Shown here one piece after another: positions 38,761 to 48,039 of a DNA stretch of 64,000 nucleotides (its first letter is position 1; every line of letters begins with the position of its first letter). The stretch lies in NCBI RefSeq assembly GCF_029894425.1, contig NZ_JARXYJ010000001.1:8824501-8888500 (forward strand), given 5' to 3'. A program made the position numbers and the translations under genes. This DNA is from Streptomyces sp. SAI-127 (GTDB taxonomy: Bacteria; Actinomycetota; Actinomycetes; Streptomycetales; Streptomycetaceae). The notes under the pieces were generated by a model. It saw nothing but the letters and a program-made list of their open reading frames with translations. It made no database searches and was not told where the DNA came from.

Positions 38761-41199
38761 ATGGCGGGACCCCGAGTGGTCATCATCGGAGCGGGCGTCG
38801 TCGGCGCGGCACTCGCCGACGAGATCTCCGCACGCGGCTGGACCGAGGTGACCGTGGTCGACCAGGGCCCGCTCCCGGCCACCGGGGGATCGTCCTCGCA
38901 CGCCCCGGGCCTCGTCTTCCAGGCCAACTCCTCCAAGACCATGACCGAGCTGGCCCGCTACACCGTCGAGAAGTTCTGCTCGCTCGACGTCGACGGACAG
39001 CCCTGCTTCCTCCAGGTCGGCGGCCTCGAAGTGGCGACCACGCCCGAGCGCGTCACCGAACTCCACCGCCGCCAGGGCTGGCTCACCTCCTGGGGCGTGG
39101 AGTCACGGATCCTGACCGCCGACGAGTGCGTCGACAAGCACCCCCTGGTCAACCGCGACCGGGTCCTCGCCGGTCTCCACATCCCGACCGACGGCCTCGC
39201 CAAGGCCGTCCTCGCCGTCGAGGCGCAGATCCGCCGGGCCACCGAGCGCGGAGTGACGTTCCTGGCCCGCCACGAGGTCCTCGACGTCCTCCAGGCCGAC
39301 GGGGAAGTGACCGGAGTCCGGACAGACCGGGGCGACCTGCAGGCCGACATCGTCGTGTGCTGCGCCGGCATCTGGGGCCCGAGGATCGCCCGCATGGCCG
39401 GCATGAACCTCCCGCTCACCCCGCTCGCCCACCAGCTCGCCTGGACCGGCCCGGTCCCGGCGCTCGAGGGCCAGACCGAGGAGGCGGTGCGCCCGATCCT
39501 GCGCCACCAGGACGCCGACCTCTACTACCGCGACCGCCACGACACCCTCGGCATCGGCTACTACGGCCACCGCCCCCTGCCCATCACCGCCGACGAGATC
39601 CTCTCCGTCGACGAGGCCGACGGGATGCCGTCGGTCCTGAAGTTCACCGAGGACGACTTCGCGGACGCCTGGACCGAGACGCAGTCACTGCTGCCGGCCA
39701 CCCGCGAGGCCAAGATCGAGGAGGCCATCAACGGCCTGTTCTCCTTCACCACCGACGGCCTGCCCCTCCTCGGCGAGTCCCCGGACGTCAAGGGCTTCTG
39801 GGTCGCCGAGGCCGTCTGGGTCACCCACTCCGCCGGCGTCGGACGAGCCGTCGCCGAGTGGCTGGTCGACGGCCACTGCTCCTCCTTCGACCTCCACGAG
39901 TGCGACGTCAACCGCTTCGAGCCGCACCAGCTCGCCCCGGAGTACGTACTGGCCCGCGACTGCCAGAACTTCGTGGAGGTCTACGACATCCTGCACCCGC
40001 TGCAGCCCTCCGGTGACCCGCGTCCCCTGCGCACCAGCCCCTTCTACGCCCGCCAGCAGGAGCTGGGCGCCTTCTTCCTGGAGGCGAACGGCTGGGAGCG
40101 GCCGCACTGGTACGAGGCCAACGCGGGACTGGTGGAAGGCCGTTCGATCGTCACCCCGAACGACTGGGCCGCGCGGTACTGGTCGCCGATCGTCGGTGCC
40201 GAGGCCCAGGCCACCCGCGAGACCGTCGCGATGTACGACATGACGGCCCTCAAGCGCCTGGAGGTGAGCGGACGGGGAGCTGCCGACTTCCTGGAGCGGC
40301 TGTGCACCGGCAAGGTCGCCAAGTCCGTCGGCTCGGTGACGTACACCCTGCTGCTGGACCACGACGGAGGCATCCGCAGCGACATCACCGTCGCGCGGCT
40401 GGCCCCCGACCTCTTCCAGGTCGGCGCCAACGGCAACCTCGACCTCGACTGGTTCACCCGCCACCTCCCCGCCGACGGCACGGTCCAGGTCCGTGACATC
40501 ACCCCCGGCACCTGCTGCGTCGGCCTGTGGGGACCTCTCGCCCGGGACGTCCTCCAGCCGCTCACGGACGAGGACTTCTCGGCCGCGGGCCTGAAGTACT
40601 TCCGCGCCAAACGCGCTCACATCGGGTCCGTCCCGGTGACGGCCATGCGCCTGTCGTACGTCGGTGAGCTCGGCTGGGAGCTGTACACCACCGCCGACCA
40701 GGGCCTGAAGCTGTGGGACACGCTGTGGCGGGCGGCCCGTCCGCTGGGCGGGATCGCGGCCGGGCGGGGCGCCTTCAACAGCCTCCGCCTGGAGAAGGGC
40801 TACCGCTCCTTCGGCACCGACATGACCTATGAGCACGACCCGTACGAGGCCGGGGTCGGCTTCGCCGTCAAGGCCGACAAGGAGGACTTCGTCGGGAAGG
40901 CGGCACTGGAGCGACGCAAGGCCGACGTGCGGCGGAAGCTGACCTGCCTGACGATCGAGGACCCGCGGGCCGTCGTCATGGGCAAGGAGCCGGTGTACGA
41001 CGGGCAGCGCCCGGTCGGTCACGTCACCAGCGCGGCCTTCGGCCACACGATCGGCAAGGGCATCGCGTACGCCTGGCTGCCCGCGGAGCTCGCTGAGGCC
41101 GGCCGTGCGCTGCACATCGGTTACTTCGACCAGCGCGTGGAGGCCGTCGTGGCCGAGGAGCCGCTGTTCGACCCGGCGATGTCCCGCCTTCGGGGGTGA
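38761..41199 (+). CDS. dmg: Dimethylglycine oxidase
   Basis: An 812-residue two-domain flavoenzyme closely resembling Arthrobacter globiformis dimethylglycine oxidase along its whole length, from VVIIGAGVVGAALADEISAR to the final MSRLRG. Residues 1-about 420 form the FAD oxidase domain; GGSSSHAPGLVFQ contains the His (H47) matching the covalent flavin site. The C-terminal half is a GcvT-like tetrahydrofolate domain (MYDMTALKRLEVSG, RLSYVGELGWELYT). It makes sarcosine and either formaldehyde or methylene-tetrahydrofolate. RBS GGAGGTG. Sarcosine dehydrogenase is the main alternative. No further sarcosine-degrading gene lies in the window. Confidence 0.92.
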   Translation: MAGPRVVIIGAGVVGAALADEISARGWTEVTVVDQGPLPATGGSSSHAPGLVFQANSSKTMTELARYTVEKFCSLDVDGQPCFLQVGGLEVATTPERVTELHRRQGWLTSWGVESRILTADECVDKHPLVNRDRVLAGLHIPTDGLAKAVLAVEAQIRRATERGVTFLARHEVLDVLQADGEVTGVRTDRGDLQADIVVCCAGIWGPRIARMAGMNLPLTPLAHQLAWTGPVPALEGQTEEAVRPILRHQDADLYYRDRHDTLGIGYYGHRPLPITADEILSVDEADGMPSVLKFTEDDFADAWTETQSLLPATREAKIEEAINGLFSFTTDGLPLLGESPDVKGFWVAEAVWVTHSAGVGRAVAEWLVDGHCSSFDLHECDVNRFEPHQLAPEYVLARDCQNFVEVYDILHPLQPSGDPRPLRTSPFYARQQELGAFFLEANGWERPHWYEANAGLVEGRSIVTPNDWAARYWSPIVGAEAQATRETVAMYDMTALKRLEVSGRGAADFLERLCTGKVAKSVGSVTYTLLLDHDGGIRSDITVARLAPDLFQVGANGNLDLDWFTRHLPADGTVQVRDITPGTCCVGLWGPLARDVLQPLTDEDFSAAGLKYFRAKRAHIGSVPVTAMRLSYVGELGWELYTTADQGLKLWDTLWRAARPLGGIAAGRGAFNSLRLEKGYRSFGTDMTYEHDPYEAGVGFAVKADKEDFVGKAALERRKADVRRKLTCLTIEDPRAVVMGKEPVYDGQRPVGHVTSAAFGHTIGKGIAYAWLPAELAEAGRALHIGYFDQRVEAVVAEEPLFDPAMSRLRG

Positions 41200-41214
41200 G
41201 CGGGTCATAGCCAT

Positions 41215-41240
41215 GGTCCGGGCGCCGGGGCGCCCGGACC
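41215..41240. terminator. Bidirectional terminator between dmg and the second iclR
   Basis: GGTCCGGGCGC pairs with GCGCCCGGACC across a 4-nt loop. It lies 15 bases after the dmg stop and 16 before the iclR stop, so it can serve both convergent genes. Confidence 0.78.
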
Positions 41241-41256
41241 CAGCGCCCGGACGGCG

Positions 41257-42048
41257 TCAGCCCAAGTAGCCGAGCCGGTGGCTGAGTTCGTCGGCGCCCT
41301 CGATCAGCACCGGGGCCAGCTCGTGCATCCGCTCCTCGGTGAGACGGAAGGCGGGCCCCGAGGCGGTGAGGGCGGCGACGACCTTGCCGTCGCCGGAACG
41401 AACCGGCGCCGCCATGGCGTTGAGGCCCTCCTCGTACTCCTCGACCGTCAGGGCGTAACCCTGCTCGCGGACCCGGACCAGCTCCGCCTCCAGCTGCTGC
41501 CGGGAGGTCAGCGTGCGTGCGGTCATCCGCTCGAGCCCGGCCGCGGCGACGAGCTCGTCCCGGCGCTGCTCCGTGAGATGCGCGAGCAGGACCTTGCCGC
41601 TCGACGTGCAGTGCATCGGCGTCAGCCGGCCGACCCAGTTCTGCGCGGTGATGGCGGACCGGCCGCGCACCTGGTCGAGGTTGATCACATGGTGGGACTC
41701 CAGGACCGCGATGTTCATCGTCTCGCCCAGTTTGTCGGCGAGGCGCTCGCAGATCCCGCGGCCGTGCTTGGTGACGTCGATGCGCCCGGTGACCGCCCCG
41801 GCCAGGCGCACGATGCCGAAGCCGAGGCGGTACTTCCCCCGCTCACCCTCCTGCTCCACCATCCCGTGCGCCTCCAGCGCGCCCAGCAGACGGAACGCGG
41901 TGGACTTGTGGACGTCGATCGCCTCGGCCACTTCACTGACGCCTGCCTCGCCACGCTGGGCGAGGATCTCCAGCACGGTGACAGCCCGGTCGACGGACTG
42001 CACACCGCCGCTGGACGTGCCCCCGGACTCGGTACCGTAGCTGCTCAT
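41257..42048 (-). CDS. IclR family regulator, second copy
   Basis: A 263-residue IclR protein with winged helix-turn-helix (about 15-75, GEAGVSEVAEAIDVHKSTAF) and effector domain, a near twin of the first island IclR. The DNA-binding domains are almost identical, so both probably recognise the same GTTGC-N7-GCAAC box; the effector domains differ more (for example NLAVMQERYAVNL versus NIAVLESHHVINL), so the ligands may differ. The ATG lies 7 nt after the -10 TAGAGT, implying a leaderless mRNA. It marks the right border of the island. Confidence 0.88.
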   Translation of the reverse strand: MSSYGTESGGTSSGGVQSVDRAVTVLEILAQRGEAGVSEVAEAIDVHKSTAFRLLGALEAHGMVEQEGERGKYRLGFGIVRLAGAVTGRIDVTKHGRGICERLADKLGETMNIAVLESHHVINLDQVRGRSAITAQNWVGRLTPMHCTSSGKVLLAHLTEQRRDELVAAAGLERMTARTLTSRQQLEAELVRVREQGYALTVEEYEEGLNAMAAPVRSGDGKVVAALTASGPAFRLTEERMHELAPVLIEGADELSHRLGYLG

Positions 42049-42075
42049 GGCGGAACTCTATGCGAGCAGGTCAAC
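42040..42075 (-). promoter_or_regulatory. Promoter and tandem boxes of the second iclR
   Basis: Plus-strand GCTGCTCATGGCGGAAC (42040-42056) covers the ATG and TATGCGAGCAGGTCAAC (42059-42075) follows at the 19-bp period. Both are weaker copies (two and three mismatches). The -10 TAGAGT lies between or over them. The placement over the start codon copies that of the first iclR. Confidence 0.5.
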
Positions 42076-42083
42076 AGTCGTCC

Positions 42084-44660
42084 TCAGCCGGTGAGGGGTG
42101 CGAACGTGATCCGGTCGACGTTGGGCGCGTACGCCGTGGGGTTGGCCACGGTGACGGTGTTGGTGCCCGCGGAGAGGGTCACCGGCACCGGCAGGTCCCA
42201 GTAGTTGTTCCAGCTGTAGTTGTTGCGGAACATGACCGTCCGGGCGGTCCCGTCGACACTGATCCGGGCCGCGCGGGAGACGACGTTGGTGTTGTAGTTC
42301 CCGGAGCCGGAGACCTGGTTGTTGGCGTAGCGGACGTTCATGACGTAGCGCCCGGCGCTCGCCGCGTCGACCTTGAAGGTGAGCGTGTTGTCCGCGCCGT
42401 TGCCGATGTAGCCGACGTACTTGCCGCCGGAGGCCCAGGTGTCCGAGGTGACGACGGCGGTCCCGGCGAGGGTGGCGTCCTCGGCCTGGTAGGAGGTCAC
42501 GCCCTTGGTGTCACCACTCGCGGCGACGCGCAGGTCGCGCAGGGTGAGCGTGGTGGAACCCGAAGTGGTGGCGGTGATGCGGTTGTTGCCCGCCGACAGG
42601 TACAGCCGTGAGCACTTGTCGGTGAGCCTGCCGCGCGTGGAGGGCAGGGTCACGGCGGTGGCGCCGTCCAGGGCGAGCGTGCCGGTGCCGTCGGAGGAGT
42701 AGTCGGTGTGGACCGTGTAGTAGCCGTCGGCCGGGGCGTACACGTCGAAGATCGCCGAGTCCGCGGAGTCCAGCGCCAGGGAACCGGCGCCGGTGATGCC
42801 GGACGCGGAGTAGCCGTACGTGGGCGTGCCGGTGACGTCGGTGTAGGCGGCCGGGTAGAGGGTCTGCGCGGTGGAGGCGGCGGTGAGGTCGACCTTGTCG
42901 AGGGTGACCTCGTTCGTGCCCTTGGCCAGGGCGATCGTGTGGCTGCCGGCGGTCAGTGACACCGAGGCGCGGGCGGTGGCGCGGTAGGTCCAGTTCAGCG
43001 TCGGCCCGTAGGTGAGGGTCTGGGCCGCGCCGCCGTCCACGGTGAGGGTCTGGGTCGCCGGGGCGCCCGACTGGTTGCCGTAGAAGACGTCGAGGTCGTA
43101 GCTGCCCGTCCTCGGGACCTTGACCGTGAAGGCGACCTTGCTGGTCGGCCGGTTGAGGCTGCCGACGTCCTTGGTGCCCGAGGTGGCGTAGCCGTAGGCG
43201 TTGGACACCGAGCCCTGGCTGTAGACCGTGCCGCCGGTGATGGCCGCGTTCTCGGCCTCGTACGACGCCGACCAGGGGACGGAGGCCGCGGTGGGCGAGC
43301 CGGGGCCGGCGGGGTTCACGGTGATGCGGTAGGCCGACATCGGGTCGAGGCCGGTCAGCGGCACGGTGATGCTGCGGTCGGCGGCGACGGCGTAGGTGCT
43401 GCGGGCCAGCACCCTGGGCGCGGGCGCACCGCCCTCGTAACCGCTCCACGCGGTGCGCTCCACCGAGACGTTGACTTTCCTGCCGAAGGAGGACGGGATG
43501 TGCTGGACGACGGTGTCGGCCGAGCCGGAGGTGCCGCCGCCGAGGAGCACCTGGGCCTGCTTGCGGCCGGTGTCGAGGGAGGCGACGCCCTGGAGCGTGT
43601 CGGTGGTGTTGGCCTGCGGCGGGGTCACCTTGGCGGTCTGGCCGCTCAGTCCCGCGTACCAGCGCATCAGCCACCAGTTGCCGTTCGGGATGTTGGTCTG
43701 GGCGACGTTGTCGTCCAGGTTCCCGGCGATGTCCCAGTACGCGAGGTCGGCGTCGACCTTGTTCCGCTCGAACATCGACATCCACTGGACCATCTGCCCC
43801 GGCACGGACAGGTCGCGGCGGTCGGCGTACTCGTTGATGTTGACCGGCCGGGGGCTGATGCCCGCGTCGGTCTCGAGGGTCCGGTAGGCGGCGAGGTCGG
43901 ACTCGAAGTGCGCCAGGGAACCGGGGTCGAGCTCGTGCCAGGTGGTGATGTCCGGCAGGACGTCGTTGGCCTTGGCCCACGGGTAGAAGTCGCCCATGAG
44001 CCGGGGGTCGTAGTGGGTCTCGTTGGGGCCGGCGATCCGGGCGTCCGGGATGATCGACCGGATCTTGTCGTAGACGGTCGTCCAGTCGCTCTTGAAGCGG
44101 CTCAGCGCGTTCGCGTAGGTCGTGGCGTCCGAACTGCCCAGGCCGGTGTACCAGTTGCCGTCCGGCTCGTTGAACGGCACCCACACGAACGTACCGGCGT
44201 CCGGACGGGCCGCCACCTTGCGGACCATGGTGTCGACCTTGGTCAGGTAGTCGCTCAACCCCAGATCCTCGTAAGGCCAGTTGGCGTAGATGTCCTGCAT
44301 GTAGATCAGGTTGTCGCCGCCGCCCGTCCTGGCGTACTGGGACTGGACGACCAGCGCGTCGCCGTTGGGGTGCTGGGCCCCGTCCGGCGCCTTCTGGGCG
44401 ATGGTCCTCAGATGCAGGGGCGCGACCACGCTGTCCCCGGGCACGCCGTCGTCGCTGAGGCCGTAGAGGGCGCCGTTCGCACCGTGCATGACCGCGCCGG
44501 TGGTGGTGCCGAGGTCGACCTTGAGCTGTGGGGCGGCGGCCTGGGCAGCGGGTGAGGTCAGGAAGGAGCCGACGAGTGCGGACACGACGGCCGCGCCGGC
44601 GAGGCCGACGAGACGCCGGGTGGTGCGGGGACTTTCGGGCAGGGCAGACGTACGAGGCAT
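42084..44660 (-). CDS. Secreted clan GH-A glycoside hydrolase with CBM modules (paralogue A)
   Basis: An 858-residue exported protein (signal 1-42). Residues about 45-350 form a clan GH-A barrel of GH39-like appearance, with acid/base candidate E165 (VPFNEPDGNW) and nucleophile candidate E277 (VNINEYADRR). A beta-sandwich follows (about 350-455). Then come a CBM35/CBM6-like module (465-597, SYEAENAAITGG), a middle beta module (600-715) and a second CBM35-like module (720-858, SYQAEDATLAG). It is the last gene of an ABC sugar-importer operon. The glycan is unknown; it has a longer paralogue 8.7 kb away. Confidence 0.82.
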   Translation of the reverse strand: MPRTSALPESPRTTRRLVGLAGAAVVSALVGSFLTSPAAQAAAPQLKVDLGTTTGAVMHGANGALYGLSDDGVPGDSVVAPLHLRTIAQKAPDGAQHPNGDALVVQSQYARTGGGDNLIYMQDIYANWPYEDLGLSDYLTKVDTMVRKVAARPDAGTFVWVPFNEPDGNWYTGLGSSDATTYANALSRFKSDWTTVYDKIRSIIPDARIAGPNETHYDPRLMGDFYPWAKANDVLPDITTWHELDPGSLAHFESDLAAYRTLETDAGISPRPVNINEYADRRDLSVPGQMVQWMSMFERNKVDADLAYWDIAGNLDDNVAQTNIPNGNWWLMRWYAGLSGQTAKVTPPQANTTDTLQGVASLDTGRKQAQVLLGGGTSGSADTVVQHIPSSFGRKVNVSVERTAWSGYEGGAPAPRVLARSTYAVAADRSITVPLTGLDPMSAYRITVNPAGPGSPTAASVPWSASYEAENAAITGGTVYSQGSVSNAYGYATSGTKDVGSLNRPTSKVAFTVKVPRTGSYDLDVFYGNQSGAPATQTLTVDGGAAQTLTYGPTLNWTYRATARASVSLTAGSHTIALAKGTNEVTLDKVDLTAASTAQTLYPAAYTDVTGTPTYGYSASGITGAGSLALDSADSAIFDVYAPADGYYTVHTDYSSDGTGTLALDGATAVTLPSTRGRLTDKCSRLYLSAGNNRITATTSGSTTLTLRDLRVAASGDTKGVTSYQAEDATLAGTAVVTSDTWASGGKYVGYIGNGADNTLTFKVDAASAGRYVMNVRYANNQVSGSGNYNTNVVSRAARISVDGTARTVMFRNNYSWNNYWDLPVPVTLSAGTNTVTVANPTAYAPNVDRITFAPLTG

Positions 44661-44718
44661 GGCTGACCTCCTCCTCCCGCACCGTCGCGGGAGGCTCGTG
44701 TTGCTTCGGGGGGTGGGA

Positions 44719-45573
44719 TTACTTGACGGCGCCGCTGGTGATGCCGGAGACGATGCGGCGCTGGGCGATGACGAAGACGAGCACCATGGGAAGGCTCATC
44801 ATCACGACGTAGGCGAAGATCAGATGCCAGTTGTTGAGGTACAGCTGGGCGCTGGCGACCTGGTAGAGGTTGAGCGGCAGGGTGGCCCTGTCCCCTCCGC
44901 CGAGGACGAAGAAGGCGTAGAAGATGTCGCTCCAGGCGAACAGCATCACCATGATCGTCGCGGTGGCGATGACCGGTCGCAGCAGCGGCAGGACGATGCG
45001 CCAGAAGACCCGCACCGGACCGGCCCCGTCCATGCGCGCCGCCTCCTCCAACTCCTCGGGGAGCGCGCGGATGAACCCGGTCATGAAGAAGATCGAGGTG
45101 GACAGGTACATCCCGGCGTAGACGCCGATCATGCCGGGCCGGGTGCCGGCCAGGCCCAGCTGGCGCAGCTCCATCACGATGGTGATCACCGCGGGCGGCA
45201 GCAGCAGTCCGCTGATGCTCAGCGCGTACAGGGCGTTGACCAGCCGCCCCTTGCGGCGGGCGAACACCCAGGCCGCACCGGCCCCGAGCAGCAGCACCAG
45301 GACGACCGAAGGGGCCACCACCAGAAGGCTGTTGACGAAACCCTGGACGATCTTGCCCTCGTCAAAGGTCTGCTGGTAGTTCGCGGCGGCCTGGGCGTGG
45401 TGGGGCAGGGAGAGGTTGGGTTTGACGGCCTCGGCCTGCGGCTTGACCGAGGTGACCGCGACCAGCCACAGCGGGATGCCGATGGTCACGGCGGCGATCA
45501 GCAGCACGACGACGGGCTGCACCCAGCGCCACGGACGCCGGTGAACGGGCGCGAACGCGCCGACGGTGGTCAC
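44719..45573 (-). CDS. Sugar ABC importer permease, MalG type
   Basis: A 284-residue inner-membrane permease with six helices and the EAA loop ELEEAARMDGAGPVRVFWRI. It overlaps the MalF-type permease gene by 4 bases. No ATPase gene is in the operon; in Streptomyces such importers use the shared ATPase MsiK encoded elsewhere. It should import the oligosaccharide released by the neighbouring hydrolase. Confidence 0.92.
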   Translation of the reverse strand: MTTVGAFAPVHRRPWRWVQPVVVLLIAAVTIGIPLWLVAVTSVKPQAEAVKPNLSLPHHAQAAANYQQTFDEGKIVQGFVNSLLVVAPSVVLVLLLGAGAAWVFARRKGRLVNALYALSISGLLLPPAVITIVMELRQLGLAGTRPGMIGVYAGMYLSTSIFFMTGFIRALPEELEEAARMDGAGPVRVFWRIVLPLLRPVIATATIMVMLFAWSDIFYAFFVLGGGDRATLPLNLYQVASAQLYLNNWHLIFAYVVMMSLPMVLVFVIAQRRIVSGITSGAVK

Positions 45574-46526
45574 TGGTTGTTCTCCCTGCGGCGCAGACCG
45601 ACGATGACGGGCACGGCGAGGACGACGACGATGAGGAACAGCACCAGGCTCATCGCCGAGGCCTGCGCGTAGAGGCCCTGACCGAAGATGCGGAACATGT
45701 AGATGTTGAACACCTCGGTCTCGCTGCCAGGGCCGCCCGCGGTGGTGGCCTGGACGATGTCGAAGGTGTTCATGGAGCCGATCAGCGCGGTGGTCACGTT
45801 GAACGTCACCGCCGGTGCCAGCAGCGGGAACCTGATCGACCAGAAGGTCCGCCAGCCACCGGCCCCGTCGATGCGGGCCGCCTCCAGCACATCACCGGGC
45901 ATGCTCTTCAGCCCCGCCAGATAGATCAGCATGGCCAGGCCCATCCACTTCCAGCCGTGGATGAGCGTGACGACGACCAGCGTCCAGGTGGTCGAGCCGA
46001 GCCAGGGCGTGTCGACGGGGTGACCCGCCAGCGACGACAACACACTGTTGAGCGCCCCGTCCTGGGCGAGCAGGGCCCGGAAGATGTACCCCACCGCCAG
46101 GGCGGAGATCAGCACCGGCAGGAAGAACACCGCGCGGAAGAAACGGTTGAAGCGGGTGTCGCGCTCCAGGAGCAGGGCGAGCCCGAGACCGAAGCCGTTC
46201 TGGAAGACGGCCACGAGGACGGCGTACTCCAGGGTGATACGGATGTCACGGACCATCGACCCGTCGTGCAGGATCGTGGAGAAGTTCGAGAGGCCCACGA
46301 AGCCGATCTGCGGGTGGAACGCCGACCAGTCGGTGAACGGGTAGACGAAGTTCAGCAGGTTCGGCAGCAGGAAGAACACTCCGAACACGGCGAGCGCGGG
46401 CACCGCGAACCACCACGGCTGGTCGGCCCCGCGACGGGACCGTCCGGGCCGGCCGGGACGCGCGGCCCGGTCCGCTTCCTTCGCGCGCGTGGCGTCACCG
46501 ACGCCGAGGGTGGCTGTGTCCGCCAC
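45570..46526 (-). CDS. Sugar ABC importer permease, MalF type
   Basis: A 318-residue membrane protein with a basic cytoplasmic N-terminus (RAARPGRPGRSRRGADQ), six helices and the EAA loop DVLEAARIDGAGGWRTFWSI. It pairs with the MalG-type permease, whose start overlaps its stop. The 165 bases between it and the binding-protein gene contain no recognised gene. Confidence 0.92.
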   Translation of the reverse strand: MADTATLGVGDATRAKEADRAARPGRPGRSRRGADQPWWFAVPALAVFGVFFLLPNLLNFVYPFTDWSAFHPQIGFVGLSNFSTILHDGSMVRDIRITLEYAVLVAVFQNGFGLGLALLLERDTRFNRFFRAVFFLPVLISALAVGYIFRALLAQDGALNSVLSSLAGHPVDTPWLGSTTWTLVVVTLIHGWKWMGLAMLIYLAGLKSMPGDVLEAARIDGAGGWRTFWSIRFPLLAPAVTFNVTTALIGSMNTFDIVQATTAGGPGSETEVFNIYMFRIFGQGLYAQASAMSLVLFLIVVVLAVPVIVGLRRRENNQ

Positions 46527-46691
46527 GTTTCAACCTCCGGTACGGGACCCCGGGCTCGCCGCCGACGGGCGGCCCGGGGGAGGGTCGGACGAAGATCTGC
46601 GCCTCCGCCGCGTGGGCGCGACCAGCCACGACGGTGCCGCAGACGATCGACGGCACGCGCGCGGCACTCCCGGCGGAGCGCTTCGGCGCCG

Positions 46692-48002
46692 TCAGAAGCC
46701 CGAGACTCCGCGGGCCTTGAGGACCTGGTCGAACTGGTCCTCGGCGGCCTGGGCGACCTGCTGCGGGGTCTTCTTGCCGTAGATCATGTCGGCGAGCGCG
46801 AGGTGCATGTCAGGGGCGGTCAGCGCCTTGACCTGGAAGACACCGGTGGCGCTGGAGAGCGCCTCGGCCTGGGCGATGGCGGTCTGCGGCAGTCCGTCGG
46901 GGTTGGGCACGGACGGCTGCACCGAGACGAGCTTGTTGGCCTTGATGTAGGCCGGGTAGTCCTTGCCGAGCCAGAAGGACATGAACTGCCGGGCGGCCGT
47001 CTGCCGCTTGCTGTCACCCGTGTTGAAGGCGACCACACCGTTGGTCTGGTCGGGCGAGTACTCGGCCTGGGCGGCGCTGTTGGAGAGCGGGAACCAGCCC
47101 AGCTTCGCGTCCATCTCGGCGGTGCTGGAGGTCGCCTGGATCTCGGACTGGAGCGAGGTGACGTTGACGGCCATCGCCGCGCTGCCGTCCATGATCGCCT
47201 TGCCCTGGTCGACGAAGGTCGCGGTCTTGTAGTTCTTCTGCGCGAGGCCACCGTCGAGGACCTTCGTCTTGTACGTGGTGATGGCGTCCACGATGGTCTT
47301 GTCGGTCCAGGAATCCTTGTTCTTGTTGAGGCTGTCCCAGAACGTCTGCGGCAGGTCCGTCATCTGGAGCTGCACCTGCCACTGCAGCGGCCACTTGTCG
47401 CCGCCGACCTCGAAGAAGGGGGCCACGCCCGTCTTCTCCTTGATGGTTCTGGCGTCGGCGAGCATGGCGTCGTAGCTGGTGGGCATCTCGGTGATGCCGG
47501 CCTTCTTGAAGACCGCCTTGTTGTAGTAGACGCCGAGCACCGCGGGGCTGGTGACGATCGCGGCGTAGCGGTGGCCGTCGACCTGGCCGAGACTCTGCTC
47601 CGTCTTGCCGAGCTTGGAGACCCAGTCCTCGTTGTCGAGCTGGAGCAGGTTCTGGGCGGGCTGGACGAACGGCAGGGTGCTGCCCGTGGGCTGCCAGAAC
47701 ATCAGGTCCGGCTTGGTGCCCGAGGCGAGCTTGGTCGGCACGTTCGACTCGTACGGGTCGGGGATCACCTCGGTGGTGATCTTTGCCCCGGTGGCCTTCT
47801 CGAACGCCTCGATGACCTGCTTGGGCTCGGAGACGCTGTTCTGGGCGACCCACATCGTGAGCTTGACGCCCTTGAGCGAGGCGGTGGCATCGACCGACCC
47901 GGTGGGCGCGGCGCCGGCACCTCCGGCGGTGCTGTCGCTGCACGCGGTGCCGGTCAGCCCGATGACACAGGCAGTGGCGAGGACGGAGACGGCTCTTCTC
48001 AT
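46692..48002 (-). CDS. Sugar-binding lipoprotein of ABC importer
   Basis: A 436-residue extracellular solute-binding protein of the family 1 (MalE-like) type. Its lipobox is LTGTAC with acylated C21, followed by a Ser/Gly/Ala linker. TSPAVLGVYYNKAVFKKAG and the C-terminal Trp/Asp region fit oligosaccharide binders. It is the first gene of the importer-hydrolase operon. Immediately upstream lies the G-rich repeat array, and no clean promoter is visible. Confidence 0.9.
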   Translation of the reverse strand: MRRAVSVLATACVIGLTGTACSDSTAGGAGAAPTGSVDATASLKGVKLTMWVAQNSVSEPKQVIEAFEKATGAKITTEVIPDPYESNVPTKLASGTKPDLMFWQPTGSTLPFVQPAQNLLQLDNEDWVSKLGKTEQSLGQVDGHRYAAIVTSPAVLGVYYNKAVFKKAGITEMPTSYDAMLADARTIKEKTGVAPFFEVGGDKWPLQWQVQLQMTDLPQTFWDSLNKNKDSWTDKTIVDAITTYKTKVLDGGLAQKNYKTATFVDQGKAIMDGSAAMAVNVTSLQSEIQATSSTAEMDAKLGWFPLSNSAAQAEYSPDQTNGVVAFNTGDSKRQTAARQFMSFWLGKDYPAYIKANKLVSVQPSVPNPDGLPQTAIAQAEALSSATGVFQVKALTAPDMHLALADMIYGKKTPQQVAQAAEDQFDQVLKARGVSGF

Positions 48003-48039
48003 GGCGAGATCCTTGGTCGTGCGGAGGGCGAGGGCGGGG

